NCBI RefSeq assembly: GCF_012931845.1
Contig: NZ_CP051884.1
Span: 3,038,001 to 3,102,000, forward strand
DNA: 64,000 nucleotides
Source of the DNA: Cellulomonas taurus
GTDB lineage: Bacteria > Actinomycetota > Actinomycetes > Actinomycetales > Cellulomonadaceae
Direction: 5' to 3'
Positions within the stretch are counted from its first letter, which is position 1, and every line of letters starts with the position of its first letter. A program made the position numbers and the translations under genes. This document shows positions 43,202 to 52,336 of this stretch, in pieces. Below the pieces are notes generated by a model, which was not told the origin of the DNA, made no database searches, and saw only the letters and a program-made list of their open reading frames with translations.

Positions 43202-45445
43202 ATGACCGACGTCTTCGACGTCGAGCGCGTTCTGGCCGAGCTCACCCTGGAGGAGAAGGCGGCGCTGACCTCCGGCTCCGACTTCTGGCACACCGACGCC
43301 GTCGAGCGCCTGGGCGTGCCGAAGGTGATGGTGACCGACGGCCCGCACGGACTGCGCAAGCAGGCGACCTCGGCGGACCACCTGGGGCTGGGCGAATCGG
43401 TCCCGGCGACCTGCTTCCCGCCGGCCGCCGCCCTCGGCTCCACCTGGAACCCCGACCTGCTGCGCCGGGTGGGCGTCGCCCTCGGCCGGGAGACCCGTGG
43501 CAACGACGTCGCGGTGCTGCTCGGCCCGGGGATCAACATGAAGCGGTCGCCGTTGTGCGGGCGGAACTTCGAGTACCTGGCCGAGGACCCGCTGCTCGCC
43601 GGTGACCTCGGCGCCGCCCTGGTGACCGGCGTGCAGAGCGAGGGCGTGGGCACCTCGCTCAAGCACTTCGCGGTGAACAACCAGGAGTCGGACCGGATGC
43701 GGGTCTCCGCCGAGGTCGACGAGCGCACCCTGCGGGAGATCTACCTGCCCGCCTTCGAACGGGTGGTGAAGCAGGCACAGCCGTGGACGGTGATGTGCTC
43801 GTACAACAAGATCAACGGCACCTACGCCTCGCAGAACCACTGGCTGCTGACCGAGGTGCTCCGCGACGAGTGGGGCTTCGAGGGCCTGGTCGTCTCCGAC
43901 TGGGGCGCCGTGTACCAGCGGGTGCCGGGTCTGGTCGCCGGGATGGACCTGGAGATGCCGTCCAGCGGGGGGCGCACCGACGCCGAGATCGTCGCGGCCG
44001 TGCAGGACGGGACGCTGGACCCGGAGGTGCTGGACGTCGCCGCCCGCCGGGTGCTCACCCTGATCGCCCGCGCGCTGCCCGCCCTCGCCGACCCCGGCAC
44101 GATCGACCACGACGCCCACCACGAGCTGGCCCGTGAGGCGGCCGCCGCCGGATCGGTGCTGCTGAAGAACGACGGCGTGCTGCCGCTGGCGACCGACGAC
44201 GCGCGCTCCGCGGTGGTGATCGGCGAGTTCGCCCGCACCCCGCGCTACCAGGGCGCCGGATCCTCCCAGGTCCACCCGACCCGACTGGACGACGCCCTCA
44301 CCGCCCTGCGTGCCGCCACCGGCACCGAGCTGCCCTTCGCCGCCGGGTTCTCGGTGGCCGGTGTCGCCGGGTCGCAGGACGCCGACGACGACGCGCTGCT
44401 GGCCGAGGCGGTCGACGCCGCGAAGGACGCCGGGACCGTGCTGCTGTTCCTGGGCCTGCCCGCGCCGGACGAGTCCGAGGGGTACGACCGCACCCACCTG
44501 AGCCTGCCCGCGAACCAGCTGGCCGTGCTGCGCGCGGTGGCGGAGGTCAACGCGCGGGTGGTCGTGGTGCTGGCCAACGGCTCCGCCGTCACGGTGGAGT
44601 GGCAGGACCACGCCGCCGCGGTGCTGGAATGCTGGCTCGGCGGGCAGGCCGGTGGCTCGGCCGCTGCCGACCTGCTGCTCGGCGTCCGCAACCCCTCCGG
44701 TCGCCTGGCGGAGACCATCCCGCACCGCCTGGAGGACACCCCGGCCTTCGGCAACTTCCCCGGGGACAACGGGGTGGTCCGCTACGGCGAGGGCGTGCTC
44801 ATCGGCTACCGCTGGTACGACACCCGGAAGATCGACGTCGCCTACCCCTTCGGCCACGGTCTGTCCTACACCAGCTTCGGCTATGACGACCTGGCCGCCG
44901 AGGTGACCGGCGCCGGCGCCGACAGCGCAGTGCGGGTGGCGGTCACGGTGACCAACACCGGTGAGCGTGCGGGCACCGAGGTCGTGCAGGTCTACGTCGG
45001 GGACCCGGAGGCGGCGGTGCTGCGCCCGGTGCGCGAGCTGAAGGGCTTCGCCGCCGTCGAGCTGGCAGCCGGCGCCTCCCAGCGGGTGGAGATCGAGCTG
45101 GACGGGCGCGACCTGTCCTACTGGCACCCCGGGCTGCGACGCTGGGTGGTCGGCGGCGGTCGCACGGTGATCGAGGTCGGCGCCTCGTCGCGGGACATCC
45201 GCGCCACCACCGAGGTCGCGGTCACCGGTGAGGAGATCGTGCTGCCGCTGGACGCGGAGTCCAGCTTCGCCGAGTGGCTGGCCCACCCCGCCGGCGCGCG
45301 GGTGCTCACCCCGCTGCTGCCGGAGGGCATGGCCGAGTCGGAGATGGGCACCATGCTCAGTGACGCCCCGCTCCGGTCGCTGATCGGCTTCGGGATGGTC
45401 GACCCCGGCGCCGACGGCCTGGAAGGGCTGCTCGCCCGGGTCTGA
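43202..45445 (+). CDS. Glycoside hydrolase family 3 beta-glucosidase
   Basis: 747 residues, cytoplasmic (no signal peptide). Order: TIM-barrel domain (about 1-290) with the nucleophile D233 in VVSDWGAVYQR and the substrate-binding KHFAVNNQE, an alpha/beta sandwich domain (about 300-520) and a C-terminal Fn3-like domain (about 560-680, VTVTNTGERAGTEVVQVYV). This is the standard three-domain GH3 beta-glucosidase layout. It should hydrolyse beta-glucosides or beta-xylosides taken up from outside. The divergent TetR gene and the palindrome at 43129 suggest substrate induction. Tandem repeats and a hairpin follow. Confidence 0.93.
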   Translation: MTDVFDVERVLAELTLEEKAALTSGSDFWHTDAVERLGVPKVMVTDGPHGLRKQATSADHLGLGESVPATCFPPAAALGSTWNPDLLRRVGVALGRETRGNDVAVLLGPGINMKRSPLCGRNFEYLAEDPLLAGDLGAALVTGVQSEGVGTSLKHFAVNNQESDRMRVSAEVDERTLREIYLPAFERVVKQAQPWTVMCSYNKINGTYASQNHWLLTEVLRDEWGFEGLVVSDWGAVYQRVPGLVAGMDLEMPSSGGRTDAEIVAAVQDGTLDPEVLDVAARRVLTLIARALPALADPGTIDHDAHHELAREAAAAGSVLLKNDGVLPLATDDARSAVVIGEFARTPRYQGAGSSQVHPTRLDDALTALRAATGTELPFAAGFSVAGVAGSQDADDDALLAEAVDAAKDAGTVLLFLGLPAPDESEGYDRTHLSLPANQLAVLRAVAEVNARVVVVLANGSAVTVEWQDHAAAVLECWLGGQAGGSAAADLLLGVRNPSGRLAETIPHRLEDTPAFGNFPGDNGVVRYGEGVLIGYRWYDTRKIDVAYPFGHGLSYTSFGYDDLAAEVTGAGADSAVRVAVTVTNTGERAGTEVVQVYVGDPEAAVLRPVRELKGFAAVELAAGASQRVEIELDGRDLSYWHPGLRRWVVGGGRTVIEVGASSRDIRATTEVAVTGEEIVLPLDAESSFAEWLAHPAGARVLTPLLPEGMAESEMGTMLSDAPLRSLIGFGMVDPGADGLEGLLARV

Positions 45446-45520
45446 CCCGACCTCGGCACTCCCGGCCCGAGATCGGCACTCCCGGCCCGAGATCGGCACT
45501 TCGAGCCCGAGGTCGGCACT
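45446..45520 (+). repeat. 20-bp tandem repeats downstream of the GH3 gene
   Basis: The unit CCCGGCCCGAGATCGGCACT occurs twice exactly (45461-45480, 45481-45500), preceded by a partial copy (45446-45460) and followed by a variant (45501-45520). The last copy forms the left arm of the 45507-45557 hairpin, so each copy could pair with the same right arm. Confidence 0.85.
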
Positions 45521-45557
45521 TCCCCGCACGACGAACGGCGGGAAGTGCCGACCTCGG
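45507..45557. terminator. Strong hairpin after the GH3 gene and repeats
   Basis: Arms 45507-45524 and 45540-45557 are perfectly complementary over 18 bp with a 15-nt loop. The rest of the gap to 45770 contains a CTTGAC sequence near 45628 but no recognised gene. Confidence 0.75.
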
Positions 45558-45770
45558 CGCCGCACCGAGCGGCTCGCCTGCGCCCGTCGCGGCCGTCACC
45601 TGCGCGGTGCCAGGGGCCGCCCTTGACGTGCGCGGCGCCCCGGCACCGGGCCGGGTGGTGAGGGTCACCCCGGAACCCGGGACCACTGCCCCTGGGAGCA
45701 CCCCGCGCGCCGTGACAGGGTGAGCCTGGCGGGCGCGACCGGTGCCCGACGGAACGAGGGGCGACGAGTG

Positions 45771-46859
45771 ATGACGCAGGTCGTGGTGGTCGGTGGCGGC
45801 TACGGAGGGGCGCGGGTGGCGTCGCTGCTGGACGACGTGGCCGACGTGACGCTGATCGAGCCCAAGGACGCCTTCGTGCACGCCTCCGCCGCCCTGCGCG
45901 GTGCCGTCGACCCGGCGTGGGAGGAGCGGGTGTTCGTCCCCTACGACCGGCTGTTGACCCGCGGCACGGTCGTGCAGCAGCGGGTGGAGCGCGCTCTGCC
46001 GGGCCGGGTGCAGCTCGCCGACGGCCGCACCGTCGAGGCCGATTACCTGGTGCTGGCCACCGGCGCCGCCTACCCGTTCCCGGCGAAGTTCCTGGAGTCG
46101 GAGACGACGGTGGCCCGCGCCCGGCTGGCCCGGATGCGCGAGGGCCTCGCGGCCGCCGACCGGGTGCTGATCGTCGGCGCCGGACCGGTCGGACTCGAGC
46201 TGGTCGGAGAGCTGCGGGAGCAGTTCCCGGCGGTGAAGATCACCGTGGTGGACCAGGCCGAGGACGCGCTGAGCACCGGTGAGTACCTGCCGGAGCTGCG
46301 GTCGGCGGTGCACGAACAGCTCGACGGGGTGGACTTCGTGTTCGGCACCCGACTGGGGTACCTGCCGCCGGTCGACGTCGGCGTCCACGAGCCCTTCGCG
46401 GTGGACACCGAGGACGGGCGCAAGATCGAGGCCCAGATGTGGTTCCGCTGCTACGGCAACCGCGCGGAGTCCGACTACCTGGCCGGACCGCTGGCCGCCG
46501 AGCGCACCGGGTTGGGTCAGCTCCGGGTCGAGCCGACGTTGCAGGTGCACGGCCAGCCCACGGTCTTCGCGGTCGGCGACCTCACCGACGTTCCGGAGTC
46601 GAAGCGGGCATCCGCCGCCCGGGCGCACGCCGACGTGGTGGCGGCCAACCTGCGGGCGATGATCGCCGGGGAGCGGCCGACCGCCACCTACGCGCCCGCG
46701 CCGGAGATGATCGTGCTCCCCCTGGGCAGCACCGGTGGGGCGTCGCAGGTCGTCGACCAGGCGGGTCAGCGGCGGATCCTGGGCGCCGAGGAGACCAGCC
46801 GGATCAAGGGCCAGGACCTGTTCAGCACCGACATCGCGGAGCTGTTCGGCCAGGTCTGA
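45771..46859 (+). CDS. FAD-dependent NAD(P)H oxidoreductase (AIFM2/FSP1- or NDH2-like)
   Basis: 362 residues, a two-dinucleotide-binding-domain flavoprotein. FAD motif VVVVGGGYGGARVASLL at the N-terminus, LVLATGAAYPFP, the NAD motif VLIVGAGPVGLELVGEL (about 128-144) and the second FAD motif PTVFAVGDLTDV (about 270-281). Members of this group reduce quinones or other small acceptors with NADH. GAGG lies about 10 nt before ATG 45771. It is convergent with the DedA gene 11 bp away. Confidence 0.88.
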   Translation: MTQVVVVGGGYGGARVASLLDDVADVTLIEPKDAFVHASAALRGAVDPAWEERVFVPYDRLLTRGTVVQQRVERALPGRVQLADGRTVEADYLVLATGAAYPFPAKFLESETTVARARLARMREGLAAADRVLIVGAGPVGLELVGELREQFPAVKITVVDQAEDALSTGEYLPELRSAVHEQLDGVDFVFGTRLGYLPPVDVGVHEPFAVDTEDGRKIEAQMWFRCYGNRAESDYLAGPLAAERTGLGQLRVEPTLQVHGQPTVFAVGDLTDVPESKRASAARAHADVVAANLRAMIAGERPTATYAPAPEMIVLPLGSTGGASQVVDQAGQRRILGAEETSRIKGQDLFSTDIAELFGQV

Positions 46860-46870
46860 TCGGGTGTATC

Positions 46871-47560
46871 TCAGGCGGCGCGGCGCTTGCGCAGCCGCCC
46901 GATCACGAACTTGGCCAGCAGGATCACGATCACCGCGTACACGGTGTAGTTGATGTAGTCGGAATAGTGCCCGACGTTCTCCCACTGGGCGCCGAGCACG
47001 TAGCCGGCCGTGACCAGGGCACTGTTCCACACCGCGGAACCGATCGTGGTGTAGAGCAGGAACTTGCCGAGCGGCATCTTCTCCAGCCCGGCCGGGATCG
47101 ACACCAGCGAGCGGACCACCGGCACGCAGCGACCGATCAGCACTGCCGCTCCGCCGTGCCGGGTGAACCAGGCCTCCGCCTTATCCAGGTCCTCGACCTC
47201 CATCAGCGGCATCCGGTCCAGCCAGCGTCGCAGCCGGTCCCGGCCGAACCAGGCGCCGAGCGCGTACAGCGCCCAGGCTCCGAGCACCGCACCGGCGGTG
47301 GCGCCGATGATCGCCCAGGCCAGCGACATGTGGCCCTGGGAGGCGACGTACCCGGCGACCGGGAGCACCACCTCGGAGGGGATTGGCGGGAACAGGTTCT
47401 CCAGCGCGACCAGTAGGCCGACGCCGATCGGGCCGAGCGTCTCGACCACGCTCACCACCCAGCCGGCCAGGCCGGTGAGTTCGGCGCCGCCCGTCGCGGC
47501 AGTGGTCACGGACAGGGCGGGGCCACCGGCCAGCGCGAGGGTCGGATTCATCTCCGGCAT
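46871..47560 (-). CDS. DedA family membrane protein
   Basis: 229 residues with several membrane segments and the DedA core: LENLFPPIPSEVVLPVAGY, GAVLGAWALYALGAWFGR and GRCVPVVRSLVSIPAGLEKM. The conserved Glu and Arg residues of the lipid-transport fold are present. The start is uncertain between GTG 47566, ATG 47560 and ATG 47551. It lies 25 bp downstream of clpB on the same strand and may share its heat-shock transcript. It is a paralogue of the DedA at 37332. Confidence 0.9.
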   Translation of the reverse strand: MPEMNPTLALAGGPALSVTTAATGGAELTGLAGWVVSVVETLGPIGVGLLVALENLFPPIPSEVVLPVAGYVASQGHMSLAWAIIGATAGAVLGAWALYALGAWFGRDRLRRWLDRMPLMEVEDLDKAEAWFTRHGGAAVLIGRCVPVVRSLVSIPAGLEKMPLGKFLLYTTIGSAVWNSALVTAGYVLGAQWENVGHYSDYINYTVYAVIVILLAKFVIGRLRKRRAA

Positions 47561-47585
47561 CCTCACACGGCCGGTGGCCGTCCGC

Positions 47586-50198
47586 TCAGTCGTTCACCGG
47601 CTCCACACGGGTCAGCTCCAGCCCGGTCACCTCGCCGATCGGCCGGTCGACCCGGACGGTGTCGCCGTCGTGCACCTGCCCGGCGAGCAGCAGTCGGGCC
47701 AGTCGGTCGCCGATCTCGCGCTGCACCAGGCGCCGCAGCGGCCGGGCGCCGTAGGCCGGGTCGAAGCCCTCGATCGCCAGCCATTCGCGGGCGGCCGGGG
47801 TGACCTCGAGGTGCAGTCGACGGTCGCGCAGTCGGGCCGCGAGCGCCGCCACCTGCAGGTCGACGATCTCGGTGATCTCGGCCAGGGTGAGCGGCTGGAA
47901 CATCACGACGTCGTCCAACCGGTTCAGGAACTCCGGCTTGAACTGCTGCCGGACCACGCCCATCACCGCGTCCTCCTTCGCCGACTGCTCCAGCATCGGG
48001 TCCGCCAGGAACTGCGAGCCGAGGTTGGAGGTCAGGATCAGGATGACGTTCCGGAAGTCGACCGTGCGGCCCTGACCGTCGGTCAGCCGACCGTCGTCCA
48101 GCACCTGCAGCAGGATGTCGAAGACCTCCGGGTGTGCCTTCTCCACCTCGTCCAGCAGCAGCACCGAGTAGGGCCGGCGCCGCACCGCCTCGGTGAGCTG
48201 GCCGCCCTCCTCGTAGCCGACGTACCCGGGCGGGGCCCCGATCAGCCGGGCGACCGCGTGCCGCTCGGCGTATTCGGACATGTCGATCCGGACCATGGCG
48301 CGCTCGTCGTCGAACAGGAAGTCGGCCAGCGCCTTGGCCAGCTCGGTCTTGCCGACACCGGTGGGGCCGAGGAACAGGAACGATCCGGTCGGACGATCCG
48401 GGTCGGAGATGCCGGCCCGGGCGCGACGCACCGCGTCGGAGACCGCGGCGACCGCCTGCTGCTGGCCGATGAGTCGCTCGCCGAGCACCTCCTCCATCCG
48501 GAGCAGCTTGGCGGTCTCGCCTTCCAGCAGCCGCCCGGCGGGGATGCCGGTCCAGGCGGCGACCACCTCGGCGATCTCGTCCGGTCCGACCTTCTCCGCG
48601 ATCATCGGCACCGTCGACGCCGTGGGCTGCTCGGCCTCGGCGGACTCGGCGGCGGCGATCTGCTTCTCCACCTCCGGGATCTCGCCGTAGAGCAGTCGAC
48701 CGGCGGCGGCGAGGTCACCCTCGCGCTGCGCCCGGTCGGCGGCGGATCGCAGCTCGTCCAGCTTCGCCTTCAGGTCGCCGACCAGGTTGTGCCCGGCCTT
48801 CTCCTGCTCCCAGCGTGCGGTCAGTCCGGCCAGTTCCTCGCGGCGGTCGGCCAGATCGGCGCGCAGCTTCTCCAGACGCTCCTGGCTGGCCGGGTCGTCG
48901 GACTCGGAGAGGACCAGTTCCTCCATCTCCAGTCGGGTGACGGCACGCTGCAGCTCGTCCACCTCGACCGGCGAGGAGTCCAGCTCCATCCGCAGCCGGG
49001 ATGCCGCCTCGTCGACCAGGTCGATCGCCTTGTCGGGCAGCTGACGACCGGTGATGTAGCGGTCGGACAGCCCGGCGGCGGCGACCAGGGCGGCGTCCGA
49101 GATGGTCACCTTGTGGTGCGCCTCGTACCGCTCCTTCAGACCGCGCAGGATCGCCACGGTGTCCTCGACGCTCGGCTCGCCCACGAAGACCTGCTGGAAC
49201 CGGCGTTCCAGGGCGGGGTCCTTCTCGATCCGCTCCCGGTACTCGTCCAGCGTGGTGGCGCCGACCAGGCGCAGCTCACCGCGGGCCAGCATCGGCTTGA
49301 GCATGTTCCCGGCGTCCATCGCACCTTCGCCACCGGCTCCGGCGCCGACGACGGTGTGCAGCTCGTCGATGAAGGTGACGATCTCGCCGTCGGAGGAGGT
49401 GATCTCCTCCAGCACGGCCTTGAGCCGTTCCTCGAACTCGCCGCGGTACTTGGCGCCGGCCACCATCGCCGCCAGGTCCAGCGAGATCAGCCGCTTGCCG
49501 CGCAGGGACTCGGGCACGTCACCGGCGACGATCCGCTGCGCCAGGCCCTCGACCACGGCGGTCTTGCCGACACCGGGCTCACCGATCAGCACCGGGTTGT
49601 TCTTGGTCCGGCGGGACAGCACCTGGATCACCCGGCGGATCTCCGAGTCCCGGCCGATCACCGGGTCGAGCTTGCCCTCGTCGGCGCGCCGGGTCAGGTC
49701 GACACCGTACTGCTCCAGTGCCTTGTAGGTGCCCTCCGGGTTGGGGCTGCTCACCTTCGCGTTGCCCCGCACGGACGGCAGGGCGGCGAGCAGGGCGTCC
49801 CGCGAGGCACCCTGGGCGCGGAGCGCGTCGGCGACCCCGGTCTGTCCGGCGGCCAGCCCGATGAGCAGGTGCTCCGTGGAGACGTAGTCATCACCGAGGC
49901 TGCGGGCCTCGTCCGAGGCGGCGGTCAGCACGGTGGCCATCGCCCGGGAGGCGGTGGGCGGCGTGGCGGTGGAGCCGGTGGCGCTGGGCAGACCGACCAG
50001 CACGGCACGCACCGAGCGGCCGAGTGCCTGACGGTCGACGCCGACCGCGTCCAGCAGTCCGTTGGCGACACCACCCTCCTGCTGCAGCAGTGCGTTCAGC
50101 AGATGAGCGGGCTCGATCTGCGGGTTTCCTGCGGCGGTCGCCTGCTGCACGGCGTCGCCGACGGCTTCCTGCGATTTGGTGGTGAACTTCGCGTCCAA
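47586..50198 (-). CDS. clpB: ATP-dependent disaggregase ClpB
   Basis: 870 residues from TTG 50198. Clp N-domain (1-145), AAA1 with Walker A GEPGVGKT (206-213) and [12 protein letters not shown], the coiled-coil M domain (about 400-530), and AAA2 with Walker A GPTGVGKT and [13 protein letters not shown]. It lacks the IGF/L loop of ClpA, so it works with DnaK rather than ClpP. TTG was preferred because GGAGGG sits 6 nt upstream and the protein then starts [11 protein letters not shown] like its homologues; ATG 50213 lies upstream of that site and has none itself. A HAIR element is 51 bp upstream. Confidence 0.96.
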   Translation of the reverse strand: MDAKFTTKSQEAVGDAVQQATAAGNPQIEPAHLLNALLQQEGGVANGLLDAVGVDRQALGRSVRAVLVGLPSATGSTATPPTASRAMATVLTAASDEARSLGDDYVSTEHLLIGLAAGQTGVADALRAQGASRDALLAALPSVRGNAKVSSPNPEGTYKALEQYGVDLTRRADEGKLDPVIGRDSEIRRVIQVLSRRTKNNPVLIGEPGVGKTAVVEGLAQRIVAGDVPESLRGKRLISLDLAAMVAGAKYRGEFEERLKAVLEEITSSDGEIVTFIDELHTVVGAGAGGEGAMDAGNMLKPMLARGELRLVGATTLDEYRERIEKDPALERRFQQVFVGEPSVEDTVAILRGLKERYEAHHKVTISDAALVAAAGLSDRYITGRQLPDKAIDLVDEAASRLRMELDSSPVEVDELQRAVTRLEMEELVLSESDDPASQERLEKLRADLADRREELAGLTARWEQEKAGHNLVGDLKAKLDELRSAADRAQREGDLAAAGRLLYGEIPEVEKQIAAAESAEAEQPTASTVPMIAEKVGPDEIAEVVAAWTGIPAGRLLEGETAKLLRMEEVLGERLIGQQQAVAAVSDAVRRARAGISDPDRPTGSFLFLGPTGVGKTELAKALADFLFDDERAMVRIDMSEYAERHAVARLIGAPPGYVGYEEGGQLTEAVRRRPYSVLLLDEVEKAHPEVFDILLQVLDDGRLTDGQGRTVDFRNVILILTSNLGSQFLADPMLEQSAKEDAVMGVVRQQFKPEFLNRLDDVVMFQPLTLAEITEIVDLQVAALAARLRDRRLHLEVTPAAREWLAIEGFDPAYGARPLRRLVQREIGDRLARLLLAGQVHDGDTVRVDRPIGEVTGLELTRVEPVND

Positions 50199-50249
50199 CG
50201 GGGGTCCCTCCATGCGTGAGTAGCTGCTGCCGGTCACAACCTGGACGAA

Positions 50250-50270
50250 GTTGAGTCTATTCCGCTCAAC
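50250..50270. promoter_or_regulatory. HAIR element (HspR operator) before clpB
   Basis: GTTGAGT-N7-GCTCAAC closely matches the HspR-associated inverted repeat (CTTGAGT-N7-ACTCAAG). It is located 51 bp upstream of the clpB start, as in streptomycetes, where HspR represses clpB and dnaK. Confidence 0.85.
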
Positions 50271-50361
50271 CCTGGCCGTCGAACGGAAAGCGACCTGGGT
50301 CGACGGGCGGGAAACCGCAAGCCGGCGCCCGGTCATCCAGGTGGGCCGACCGCCCCGGAGT

Positions 50362-50395
50362 TGACACGTGTCATCGACGCGTATGACAGGTGTCG
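50362..50395. promoter_or_regulatory. Two helically phased palindromes in the clpB / GT2 gap
   Basis: TGACACGTGTCA (50362-50373) is a perfect 12-bp palindrome; TGACAGGTGTCG (50384-50395) is a near copy starting 22 bp later, on the same DNA face. They look like a dimeric regulator's operator pair. The regulator is not identified. Confidence 0.55.
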
Positions 50396-50486
50396 AGTGT
50401 GATCGCACCTCCGGCCGCGCCCCGGCGCTATGCCCGATTCCGGCGTCTTCAGGGGCGACATTTCCGGACAAACCGGGTTGTGCTTC

Positions 50487-50502
50487 TGTGATACATCTCA
50501 CA
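50487..50502. promoter_or_regulatory. CRP/GlxR-type cAMP-receptor site
   Basis: TGTGATACATCTCACA is TGTGA-N6-TCACA, the full consensus of CRP-type regulators including actinobacterial Crp/GlxR. It is 260 bp before the GT2 start in the 563-bp clpB-GT2 gap. The remainder of that gap (50503-50750) shows no gene, only a likely long leader. Confidence 0.75.
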
Positions 50503-50761
50503 AACGGCCGCCTTCGATTGCCTTGGCGCACAGGCTCGGCACAGTCTTGCCACCTCGCCCCCGAGCGAAGAAGCCGCTCCTCCCGATCTCGCACCGTTCA
50601 CCTGAACGGGTGACAGTCAGCCGGACCCAGTCACAGAGCAGCTCCCCCGGAACGACGTCGGCAGCCAGCCGACATCCCCGGGCAGCGCATCCCGCGCCGC
50701 GTCAACGTCGCCGACGGCATCCTCCGAGCCCATCGCTCCGACAGCCGACGAGGTGACGTCC

Positions 50762-52336
50762 ATGTTCATCTTCATCCTGCAGATCCGGCACATGCTGGAC
50801 GCTCAGGCCGAGCTGTACCTGTTCACCGTGTTCTCCGCCCTGGTCTGGGTGTTGTGGCTGGTGAAGGTCGCACTCTCCCGCCGCTACCGCCCGTACATCG
50901 AGGACCACCACGAGACGACCAGCGTCGTCGTGCCGGTGGTCGACGAACCGCTCGACCTGTTCCGCGACGTCCTCACCCGGGTGACCGAACAGCACCCGGA
51001 CGAGGTCATCGTCGTCATCAACGGCAAGCCCAACCCCGGGCTGGAGGCGGTCTGCGACGAGTTCGCGCCGCTGGTCCGCTGGGTGCACACCCCGATCCCG
51101 GGCAAGCGCAACGCCGTGAAGATCGGCACCGAGCTGTCCCGCTTCGACATCACCGTGCTGCTCGACTCGGACACCGTGTGGACGCCGGGCACCCTGCGCG
51201 AGCTGATCAAGCCCTTCGCCGACCCGAAGATCGGCGGCGTCACCACCCGGCAGCGCATCCTCGAACCCACCCGGTCCTGGATCACCCGCTGGGCGGACTG
51301 GCTGGAGAACTCCCGGTCGCTGTACTCGATGCCCGCGCAGTCGGTGCTCGGCCAGGTCGGCTGCCTGCCCGGCCGGACCATCGCGTTCCGCCGCACGATC
51401 CTGACCCAGGTGATGCACGACTTCATGACCCAGCGGTTCATGGGCGTGTTCCTGGAGGTCAGCGACGACCGCACCCTGACGAACCTCACCCTGAAGGCGG
51501 GCTACCGCACCGTCTACCAGCACACCTCGCTGGTCTACACCGATGCCCCGCTGGAGGTGCGCAAGCTGTTCAAGCAGCAGCTGCGCTGGGCGCGGGGCAG
51601 CCAGTACAACACCCTGCGGATGCTCCCGTGGATGCTCGGGCACGCCCCGATCCTGGCGGTGTTCTTCCTGACCGACATCCTGTTGCCGTTCCTGCTGGTC
51701 GGCACCATCGCGGGCTGGATCTACCGGGCGGTCAGCGGCACCGGGGTCAACCTCTACCAGGCGGTGCTGGAGGCCTACGGGGCGCAGGCCGGGTGGTTCT
51801 GGGTGATCGCGCTGATGGTGACCTCCTCGGTGCTGTCCATGGCGATCCGGCAGATCCGCCACCTGCAGGAGGTGCCCGGCGACTTCTTCCGGCTGCCGGT
51901 GTTTATCATCGTGTCGACCTTCTTCCTGATGCCGGTGCGCCTGCTCGGGTTCCTGCGGATGGCGCACGCCTCCGGCTGGGGCACCCGGGCCGGTGCCTAC
52001 GCCGGTGGTGACCCGGCCACCGACGACCTCACCCCCGAGCGGGACGAGGAGCTGCTCGCCGAGCTGGAGCTGATGAGCCGCCCGGCGCCGGTCGACGTGG
52101 TCGACCGCTCCGGCAGCCAGCACAGTTCGGGTCCGGCGGGCGGCACCCATGCGTCCCACGCCGCCGGGCCGGCGGGTGTCCTCGCGACCGAGACCCGGAC
52201 CGCCCCGACCCGACGCGCCACCCGGACCCCGGCCCCCGCGCCGGCCCCGCAGCGCTGTCGACTCAATCCGCTCGCCGCCATCCCCTACGGCATCGCCGTG
52301 GTGATCTTCGCGCTGGAGGCCACCCTCTATGTCTGA
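50762..52336 (+). CDS. Hyaluronan-synthase-like processive glycosyltransferase (GT2)
   Basis: 524 residues. One N-terminal membrane segment (about 14-38) precedes a GT-A domain with D135-S-D137 (LLDSDTVW), the S-DDR-LTN motif at 234-240 (as in the GDDRxLTN of hyaluronan synthases) and Q272-QLRW276 (QxxRW). Four or so membrane segments follow (about 300-410), then a Ser/Pro/Ala-rich linker and a last membrane helix. This is the bacterial synthase/translocase architecture of HAS/NodC-type enzymes. GAGG lies 7 nt before ATG 50762; GTG 50753 is a poorer alternative. It overlaps the GH26-like gene by 8 nt. Confidence 0.88.
   Translation: MFIFILQIRHMLDAQAELYLFTVFSALVWVLWLVKVALSRRYRPYIEDHHETTSVVVPVVDEPLDLFRDVLTRVTEQHPDEVIVVINGKPNPGLEAVCDEFAPLVRWVHTPIPGKRNAVKIGTELSRFDITVLLDSDTVWTPGTLRELIKPFADPKIGGVTTRQRILEPTRSWITRWADWLENSRSLYSMPAQSVLGQVGCLPGRTIAFRRTILTQVMHDFMTQRFMGVFLEVSDDRTLTNLTLKAGYRTVYQHTSLVYTDAPLEVRKLFKQQLRWARGSQYNTLRMLPWMLGHAPILAVFFLTDILLPFLLVGTIAGWIYRAVSGTGVNLYQAVLEAYGAQAGWFWVIALMVTSSVLSMAIRQIRHLQEVPGDFFRLPVFIIVSTFFLMPVRLLGFLRMAHASGWGTRAGAYAGGDPATDDLTPERDEELLAELELMSRPAPVDVVDRSGSQHSSGPAGGTHASHAAGPAGVLATETRTAPTRRATRTPAPAPAPQRCRLNPLAAIPYGIAVVIFALEATLYV

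Noticed and set aside
47064..50219. A very long open frame on the plus strand opposite clpB (over 1000 codons)
   Set aside because: It mirrors the codon pattern of clpB, gives a low-complexity Gly/Gln/Arg/His-rich translation with no domain, and is expected from the GC bias.
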